A DNA stretch of 64,000 bases. Origin: Ornithodoros turicata (lineage: Eukaryota; Arthropoda; Arachnida; Ixodida; Argasidae). Under the pieces are notes generated by a model. That model saw only the letters and a list, made by a program, of their open reading frames with translations, made no database searches and was not told where the DNA came from. This document shows positions 56,525-64,000 of the stretch, piece after piece. Positions within the stretch are counted from its first letter, which is position 1. Each line of letters opens with the position of its first letter. The translations under genes were made by a program, and so were the position numbers. The stretch is taken from positions 30,550,213 through 30,614,212 of the forward strand of contig NC_088202.1 in assembly GCF_037126465.1 (NCBI RefSeq), in the 5' to 3' direction.

Positions 56525-57975
56525 CAGCGTGAGTTATGGCTGCCGTCGCTCCTCAATGAGTGTGTGGATGTGTTCACGGTATTTCCAATCACTGCGGACG
56601 TACGATCCTGTGCGTTCTGTCCAGTTGTGTCTGTCGATTGTGATGTTCCTTAAATATTGTGATGCTCGCCAGCCAGCTGAGGCTCCTTTGGATGATGTAG
56701 AAGAAGGTGCCCAGCGTAATTCTACGACGACATTGTGCAAAGAAGCGCCTACATTTTATGTTTATACCCGTCGTCCTGCGTATGTTGGCTAAAACATGTA
56801 TGTTTTGTGATTGCCAATGAACGACAGCGCTTGAAGAACGCAGCTTCGTTTTTGCTTTCGCAAGTGAGAATGTTTTCTTTCACAAGTGCTTTATGAAACA
56901 ATTGTCTCCTGCAACCGCCCTGAAAACTATGTTGCGAATTGGGTTCCAGTGGAAATTGTTTCAAACGCTATTCGTCATTGCAAATATTTTTGCGATTGAG
57001 TTGTGGAATACTAACACACCGTGTCTGATAGTGGTAGACTTGATTTATTCGCAAGTATATATTTGGTAATCAGTTATATTTGATAAGGCAAGTTGCATAA
57101 TCACTTCGAATCCCTCGCGAGTACTCTATGAATCAATTCCAACCTCCAAGTAACTTTTCTTTTAAAATTCTGGTTTGTTAGTGGAACCGCTTTCGCGCAC
57201 CTCTTTTTGCCAACCGACTCCTTGACGTCATACCATTCCACACTCAAAGAAAGCGGCTTAAGGACGCTGTGTGTTGAGCTGTATCGTAAAAGACTAAATG
57301 GACCTTTTCTACCGCCAAGTCTGCTGACATTGATATTCACACGTAGCATATACCCTTTGAGTTCTCCACATATACAAGCATATTAGACGTAAGATGTGAA
57401 ACAGTAATTACGTTCGCAAAGTATATGCACATACAGAGTTTACTTTGCTGTAGATCACGGATTATAGATTTCTTAACAAAATTTGATTTGCTTTCACATG
57501 AGTCGAGGCATGCATGTAATTAAGAAATCTGTGCAGCAGTACAAGACGAGTAAAGGGCTTGTATTACACATTCCTAATATCTGCAACATTCATATTCACC
57601 CACCCACATGCTTGTCGCTTTTTCCACACAAACCCTTCATGCTTGATAGAAGTGAAATGTGGAAGACTGTCATTACGTATACAAAATGTGTGCACACGTA
57701 GTGCTTCACTATGCTGGACGTAACTGCTTATTGCTTTGTAATAAAATTTGTTTATATATGGACATGCACAACATATGTGTCCTTAGCTCTGTCATGTACC
57801 ATGATCGTTACCTGTGTCTGAATGGGAAGTAGTCGTTCGGAGGAACTTTGAAATTACGTGCACTGTGCCTTCAGTAAAATATCTCTCTTGTGCACTGCCA
57901 AGGCCTTGTCTCTATGCGAAGATCTAAAATGCACTGGTGACAAGTGGTTGCAAAGCAACATGTGCGCTCTGCCTG
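56525..57975. other. unannotated stretch
   Basis: No gene recognised. Two similar segments around 57380-57475 and 57650-57720 (ATTACGT..CAAA.TxTxTGCACA...TTTGCTG-like) suggest a decayed tandem duplication. Confidence 0.4.
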
Positions 57976-58396
57976 CAGTGGCGTAGCCAAGGGGGGGCTA
58001 GGTGGGGCCCGAGCCCCCCCTACCTGCCAGTGACCGACCCCGGCAAATCGTGCAAATCCGAGGAGAAAATAATATATTGGGGGGGGGGGGGGACCAGTGT
58101 GACGATCGCGAAAGTTCTTACAATTCATGTCGTCTATCTAAGCGGCACACTTGAATGGTTTCCAAAGTATCAGCTTTTCAAAATCCTTCCAATCTCGTGA
58201 CACCACCTTATTGGACATCACAGTATAATCGTATTGTGAATGTCCAAATCAATTATTTTCGTCTTTTTTTTTTCAACCGCATGCTGCGGTGTGCACAAGT
58301 ATTGTGTGTTGTCGCACCCAGGATCAGCGTCGGGGAGGGAGTGGGCGGGTTTTCGTATAGAGCCCCCCCTACCTTGGAGGTCTGGCTACGCCACTG
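57976..58396. mobile_element. hAT-type MITE, CAGTGGCGTAGCCA ends
   Basis: CAGTGGCGTAGCCAAGGGGGG at the left and an inverted CAGTGGCGTAGCCAGACC at the right bound 421 bp. GAGCCCCCCCTACC occurs near both ends. The CAGTGGCGTAGCCA form is common among animal hAT MITEs. The 8-bp flanks do not match, so the target duplication has decayed. Confidence 0.75.
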
Positions 58397-58838
58397 CCTG
58401 TATGTATGCTCATCACAGTGAAGAAGATTTCCACCAATAAGGAGGGATAAGCTATACTGACACTGCTTTCCATAAACAAAAGTATGCTGTTCCCACTGTG
58501 GTCAACCATCATACCAATACGCTTAAGGCTACTTGTTTTGCTGCATGAAGAGGGCAGGCTACTCACCAGTGTGCTGTGAGAGTTCGTCACTGCTGTACCT
58601 CAGAAACGAACTGCTTGAGTAATCATGATAGAGGAAAGAGGAAGCATCAAGTATCATTGATCTGTAACATTTTGGTAGGTGTCTTCTGTTTTTATTTTTT
58701 TGCTATGCCTGCCCCTCTGGTCCTTGGAGGCTTTACATTAGGATTATGCCATCGAGGTGTGGTCTACATTTCGTGATCTTTGGACGTGTGCATTTATCAA
58801 TTAGGTTTTACCCTTAGCACTATTGTAGTGCTGAGAGT
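58397..58838. other. unannotated stretch
   Basis: No recognised content. Confidence 0.5.
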
Positions 58839-58842
58839 TTAA

Positions 58843-59659
58843 AGGTACTGTAAAGCAGTACCATCAAATGTCATTTAGTGTGGCTATTCGATAGTCCAAG
58901 CCACCAGGACAAAAACTGCGCAAGTTTCATTCCAATCGACTGTGCAATTAATTAGAAAATTACAATTAAAGGTTACAGGCAACACTGTACTAGGTATTAG
59001 AAATGAATCCGTACTCCTGCCACATACGGCGGCAACCACATTGCATGCGTATAACACTGGGCCCGACATAACAATTCACACAATCCACCATAAAATCCGC
59101 CCCGGCAATCCACACAACGATCCACATCTGAGGATAAACGAATAAGCGAACTGAAATTAAATGCTGAGCCGTTGAAAAAAATGCGTCAGACGTTCAAGAA
59201 GCCAGACAGCGTAGGGATTTGTTTGTTCAGAGGTTCACAGGAAGAGTTTGTTCGTTCGAAAGTTCGAAAGAGGCCGCGACTAGAAGGAGCGCGCAGGCGC
59301 AGCAGAAAAGTAGGCAGAGCCTCCATCGCCAGCGTCCAGCGCTGGGTTACTTCGCAAAAAACACTGTTAACAGGGGTTTCAGAATGCGTAGGTAAACAGG
59401 GAAACTAATAATATGGTTACTAAAATAACGAAGTTCCGATGTAATAGTGTGTAATACCAATTTTCAGTGTTGCCCGCTGTACAGGGAGTTCTTTTACACC
59501 AGGCGTCGCACCGCTCCACTACGCGGCATTTTTCATGGCAAATTAAAAATATTTATAGCGCGTTGTCGGTCGTATGCTTCCGCATAAGGTATTTAGAAGC
59601 AACAAAGTCCCTAGTCCCATCACCGGCATATCATGCTTGTCTATTGCATTACAGTACCT
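58843..59659. mobile_element. 817-bp TTAA element
   Basis: TTAA at 58839-58842 and 59660-59663 flanks AGGTACTGTAAAG and, inverted, AGGTACTGTAATG. It is the larger member of the family also present at 2754-3240. No transposase; frames inside are short. Confidence 0.8.
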
Positions 59660-59663
59660 TTAA

Positions 59664-62030
59664 CGTTCCATCCTCCCCTCCCCTGCTTTGCAAATAGATA
59701 AAAAGAAAACATTTCAGGGTGATTTTGGCTCAACATCAAGTCCCAGATATGCCTGCGTATGATAGACATCTAGCACGCCAATACCCGCAATCAAGGAACC
59801 GAAAATTTAATTCTAGCTTGTGCATGCGTTACAATGTGAGTGTAAGGATATCTGCCAACAATCGCTAAGAACGTTAAAGATAAAAAAAGGTTAGTTATTA
59901 CTATTTTTTATCCGTTTACTTCATCATTTTTAATAAATTCATTTGTTTAAGCAAACATGGCAAAAATACAACAGCGGCGTTCTGTGCCGCCGTAACGGGT
60001 GAACTTCGGGTTTCCGGATCTGGCAACTGCGTTCCACAAGATGGCAGCCTCCGCTGTTTGACGCTGATTTAACTGCAGCTTGAGCCACCTGCGTCTCACA
60101 GATAAGATGTGATTCACGTTTGATATGACAACGTTCACCTTGTGATACCGATAGCACTACTCAATTCTGCACGTACCCAACGCAATTACAGTGCTTGCCT
60201 CGCTTCCTTCGCTGTGCGTCGTTCGCTCCATCGGCCATATTCGCCGTTTGATATCCCACGTGACTGCACAGGGTTAAAACAAACGGAGCAGTTCCGCTGT
60301 AGTTAGGGCGCAGAAATTCGTCCACTAACACTGTACATGGCCAACGGATGGCTGCGCCTGTGCGGTCACTCTCGGGAATAGGGGAATCCCATTGACGGCG
60401 CGCCAAGTCCGTCCTCTAGATTGCTTCTATATTAACTCTATGAGATGGACAGTTCCCTGCATATCTGAGTACCTGCATAAGAGAGAAGCAACAGAAAAAT
60501 TTAGGGGGCTCCCTGTGTTGGAGATGTCCGTCAGGTTCTAGGCGTAGATTTACTTCATAGACTGAAGTTCAACAAGAGGATAGAAGTTCGAATAATTAGC
60601 TATGTGTCATTAATCAGATGAATTAAAATTATTCGGATAATTAAGTTACTCGCACTAATTGTATTAATTTCATACTACACCAAACCTTCTAGTGGTTCTC
60701 TGACAGCAAGGAAGAAATACACAACGCTGTGACCTCCCTGGCCAACAAACCTGCGACCAACTGTACCAACTGTGATCAACTGGACCAAAAAACCAGAGAC
60801 CAACAAAGCTGTGACAACTGGTAATTACTATACTGAGCCGTGAACGACCAACCTGGGACTCACAAATATGACCAACAAATCCGTGACCAGCTAAAAGTTA
60901 TTATGGTGAACTGTTTACGAACCACCGAAGGTGACCACCGGATAGTACCGCCACCGCCCGCACCATTTAAGAACTTTGCGCCCAACGGATCATTGCTATG
61001 TGTCGTGTGTCTTGTTTGTGTGTCCCGTTTTCGTTTTTGTCCTTTTTTTTCTCTCTCTCCCCCAAACCAAAACGCAAAAAGCTTATATGAAATTTCATGA
61101 GTGTCTGCCACGCAAACCATGGAATACTCTACGAGAAATGTGAGAGAGAACAGTAAATGTAGGAAAACGCACGCGAAATTCTTGTTGTCGGTTAAAGATG
61201 AGATATTGGTAAACTTGAACAAGCCTTTTGTGGGTTTCGTCATGCTAAGACGCATTTTCGAAACGAAACGAAGCCTCACCAAAGAAAATATCTTTCGCAG
61301 CGAACGTTTTATTTGCTGGTGTGCCGCACAGTTCCCGAAACAGCTACACAAACCTCTCGGCATGTTTTTAATTTTCTCTTTATCCCACAATCAAAACACA
61401 ACCCAGAAGCAATAAAGCAGCTCGAATCAAATATTGGAACATCTTCTGCGTATGCGTTTCTGTAGCTGTGCTCAGGAGGCAAAAAAGAAAGAAAAATAAC
61501 TCATATTTGAATGGCCTCTTAGGCCCGTGGAAAACTTGCTTCCTCTGCGAAAAACAAAAACTACGGACTACGGAAAACTAAGGACATTTCGGTTACACGA
61601 TCCCGCAACTGGTTCGGTACATTCTTTTCTCCTACGTCTTTCAATATGAACTTGACCATATCTCTTACATGGCTACATAGCTACACACACGACTTGCCTT
61701 GAAGACTGCCGAACCCTTAATGCATAATGGAAGGAAGTGGCAGATTATGGTCGTATGACTGCTGGCACAAGGGGACCAAATTAGGGCGGCCGTATTGTGT
61801 TTACACTAAATCGTTTTCTATACATGAGGGAACAATTACGTAAGTCATACTAGACTGCGTGTAGACCGTGCTTTGTAGGCATACGGCCCCGGAATTTGAG
61901 TGAACTTGAAAAAAACGTGCCCGTTTGTCTCCATACTTCCTTTTCTTCGCTCTAGTGAGAACGTAGAAATGAAATGAAAAATTGTTACGTCAAATTCCAC
62001 TCTCGTTTTGGAGTGGGAGTGTACCGGTGA
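59664..62030. other. unannotated stretch with CpG-rich segment and decayed tandem repeat
   Basis: 60130-60410 is CpG-rich; its minus strand has a short frame starting ATGGCCGATGGAGC and ending within 26 codons (with KHCNCVGY), of unclear meaning. 60715-60900 has loose repeats of GTGACCAACAAAxCTGTGACCAACTG-like units. Nothing else recognised. Confidence 0.4.
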
Positions 62031-62038
62031 CGGGGGAG

Positions 62039-62047
62039 TATATAAAC
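62039..62047 (+). promoter_or_regulatory. TATA box of the 62.1-kb gene
   Basis: TATATAAAC lies 76 bp before the ATG at 62115. A start site about 31 bp downstream (near 62070, CACCACTG) would give a leader of roughly 45 bases. It is preceded by G-rich text (GGAGTGGGAGTG). Confidence 0.65.
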
Positions 62048-62114
62048 GCAGAGCTGCTACACAGAAGGCACCACTGCGTTCGAATTCAGCGCAACGTAAA
62101 GCTCAAGTGAAATC

Positions 62115-62126
62115 ATGAAGTCCCTG
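62115..62126 (+). CDS. first coding exon of a secreted (possibly cuticular) protein gene
   Basis: ATG AAG TCC CTG (M-K-S-L) is followed at once by the consensus donor GTAAGT (62127-62132), a phase-0 intron after four codons. A TATA box lies at the right distance upstream and the context before the ATG (GTGAAATC) is acceptable. Arthropod cuticular and other secreted protein genes often split the signal peptide after three or four codons in this way, with starts such as MK.L. The second exon was not found in the remaining 1.87 kb, where the intron has taken in a SINE and a hairpin element; it probably lies beyond the right edge. Protein identity is unknown. Confidence 0.6.
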
Positions 62127-62189
62127 GTAAGTGAAAAGGCTCATTTCGCTGAAGGGGCTTCCTCCGTGCCATTAACGATACCTTACCAG

Positions 62190-62412
62190 GGGTCGAGAAC
62201 CCATTCGAGAGCAGAGCGGCGGTGATCTAGGTTCGAACCTTGGCACCGGTTGTGCTTTTTGAATGTCTACCCTGGGTTTTCGTCGCACAGTTTATGACGG
62301 TTCGCATGGACAGTTCCCTCTGAAGTCGGCCCAGGACGCAGGACAGCCTCTGAGTAGCATATCGCCCCGTGGCCGCAATATCGCTCCGTGTAAAAGGAAA
62401 GTACAAACAAAT
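62190..62412 (+). repeat. SINE family 1, inside putative intron
   Basis: B box GGTTCGAACCTTGGCACCGG, GTTGTGCTTTTTGAATG, core TGAAGTCGGCCCAGGACGCA, ending in TAAAAGGAAAGTACAAAC. Head damaged. Confidence 0.85.
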
Positions 62413-62667
62413 CGAAAACGTTGATTTTACTCTGCAAGTACTGCCCCCCCCCCCTTTGAATGCGCAACGCGCACTCAGAAGAGAATGAGTAAATTTGGGA
62501 ATAATTACAGCGTTTAGTCCCCTAGATTATAATTACACCCCCATTTTAGTTACCCGACCCCGCAACCTAGTCCCCAACACTACAGAATGGAGCGTAGACT
62601 CCACAGTCCTTGCATTTAGTCACCCAAGGGCTTAATGCTTCTGGCCTCCATATCTAGTCCCCAAATC

Positions 62668-62858
62668 GAACACAATAAGTCCAGGGAATGAAGCACTCTT
62701 TGAAATAAAACTTTAATAGACACAAGCTTTCGTGCAGAACCTGCACTTCTTCAGGTGAAGGTACCTGATACCTGATGAAGTGCAGGTTCTGCACGAAAGC
62801 TTGTGTCTACTAAAGTTTTATTTCAAAGAGTGCTTCATTCCCTGGACTTATTGTGTTC
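62668..62858. repeat. 191-bp hairpin with hammerhead-like motifs
   Basis: Arms 62668-62756 and 62770-62858 (89 bp each) are near-perfect inverted repeats beginning GAACACAATAAGTCCAGGGA. Within each arm, read towards the outside, comes CTGATGA (62772-62778, plus) or CTGAAGA (minus, 62748-62754), the hairpin GTGCAG-GTT-CTGCAC, then GAAA. It is followed by GCTTGTGTCTA and a TTTTATTTC segment. The order CUGANGA-hairpin-GAAA is that of a hammerhead core, with one extra A after CUGANGA. Confidence 0.8.
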
Positions 62859-64000
62859 CCTCTACTACCAGATTGGACTGTGTATTTTTTCCTTCATCGC
62901 CCTAGTGTCCAAAATCGACTAAAAGAGCTCCCTCTTTCTACTTGGAGTGCAGCTGGTGCTCTCCTAGTTTATCTTGGCAGCGCAATCAACACCACGGCCG
63001 TACAACAAGAAACATCAGCGCCAACTCAATTGTTGTCCTTCCCGAGAGACTTTAAATCTTTGTTGACAACTCGGCATCCGTGAAATCTTCGCAACGCACC
63101 ACTTTCAGCTTGGCGTCTGGCGCTCGCGTCTTCAGGAATACCTGTTGAGCTAGCTCTCTGGAAAATTTTCCGCTTTGGGGAGATATGAATATGGGGAATA
63201 TGAGCCGTGGGCGAGTAATATTTTGTACTTAGTGAGAGGGACGCACGCAGTGCAGCATAAATACTCGAGAACGTTAGCGGTGAGTCACGTTGCTTATCTG
63301 TCCCTCTGCTAGTTGGTAGCTTGACTGTCGTCGTACAAATTTGTCCGCCTGTAATTTGCAGTGAAGGTGAATGCATAGACATTCAAGCGCCCATATTGGC
63401 TTGTAAGGATGAGTACCCTAAGAGATTAGACCCGTATCTTCAGCTGCCCGCTAGTTGTCATTAAAACATAATTGCTCTTGTCTCATAATCATTGCCCAGT
63501 CTTACCAAGTTCATCGTCTCGTGCTTGTAGTTAATTGGCTGATCAAAGTACGTTTCCTTCTCATTTGCCCCGTAAACTGCATTTTATTGAAATTCTTCCG
63601 ATATACACAGAGGAAGATTTTGAAAAGGGTATTATAGGCGAATTTCCAGATGAATGCTGTCACGAGGTTCCTGCTAGCCATCTGTTAACTATTGTCAACT
63701 ATTCTCATCTAAAATGTAGAACGACAGCAACAAAAACCGCCAGAAGAGCTCCGGACCAGTCGGAAAAGCCAAAAAGTGTCACCGTCAGCAGTTCAGTGCG
63801 ATTCATCAGTAGCGTCAATTAAGTTGGTCATCGTGGGCTTTCGAACGTGAAAACTTTTCTGCCAAGAAGATGGTGGACCTTTCGAGTAGATTACTTATAA
63901 CTGCGCATGGCATTGTCATTGCATCAAACATGGTATATACTGTTATAAGGCCACAATGCCTGTTCTGGCAAGTAGTTAAGCAATTCTATTTGACGAGCGA
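62859..64000. other. unannotated right end
   Basis: No exon, domain or repeat was recognised. It is probably intron of the gene starting at 62115. The plus frame at 63535-63822 has no known domain and no convincing splice sites were located. Confidence 0.4.

Noticed and set aside
60161..60310. THAP-like zinc-finger start (KHCNCVGY) on the minus strand
   Set aside because: The frame stops after 26 codons from the ATG, the second cysteine position is Tyr, and no continuation with a clear splice site was found.

Overview
This window is eukaryotic, repeat-dense DNA, most likely from a tick or a close chelicerate relative. The reasons are one abundant tRNA-derived SINE family in both orientations, with a B box like GGTTCGAATCC followed by a conserved body (motif GAAGTCGGCCCAGG); a CR1/L2-like LINE; many short non-autonomous DNA transposons; and no bacterial-style gene order. 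The species assignment is inference from remembered repeat families, not a search. Almost every long open frame here is a chance frame or a piece of a transposon. The only convincing host gene signal is a TATA-driven first exon at 62039-62126 (ATG 62115, M-K-S-L, then a GTAAGT donor), the 5' end of a secreted, possibly cuticular, protein gene that runs off the right edge.

Layout. 0-14 kb: SINEs, a TA-flanked MITE touching a TTAA-flanked element (2.4-3.24 kb), a truncated TIR element, hairpin MITEs near 12.3 kb, and long stretches without recognisable content. 14.2-17.8 kb: a nearly full-length but dead LINE on the minus strand; ORF1 starts with a 2A-like peptide, ORF2 has a palindrome-scarred endonuclease and an RT that has lost its YADD block. 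17.8-25 kb: a fold-back element, a 443-bp TIR element, two TTAA elements and SINEs. 26.3-28.5 kb: an hAT element with an 8-bp target duplication (TSD) carrying a nested SINE and a nested mariner-like MITE. 30-36 kb: another TTAA element, a 299-bp hairpin MITE and a second hAT element with a perfect 8-bp TSD. 37-41 kb: SINEs, a 1-kb TIR element and a LINE 3' end. 41-47.5 kb: mostly featureless.

47.5-54.8 kb is the most interesting block. A Charlie/GTF2IRD2-type hAT transposase pseudogene (minus strand) is split by a 3471-bp element at 49677-53147. That element has about 350-bp terminal inverted repeats, 5'-AG...CT-3' ends and a 6-bp TSD (CTTGTG), and carries a decayed Ty3/gypsy pol fragment plus an AT-rich small ORF. 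These ends recall Polinton/Maverick elements. Its arms contain repeated copies of CCTGGGCCGACTT, which is also the core of the local SINE family. A gypsy gag remnant, itself split by a SINE, follows.

55-64 kb: a second SINE family, two hAT MITEs, a TTAA element, the first-exon signal, and a 191-bp near-perfect hairpin (62668-62858) whose arms carry a hammerhead-like CUGANGA-hairpin-GAAA motif. The 17.9-kb and 44.2-kb loci share that layout. Nothing reads as an operon or pathway; the window is a record of nested insertions beside one gene start.
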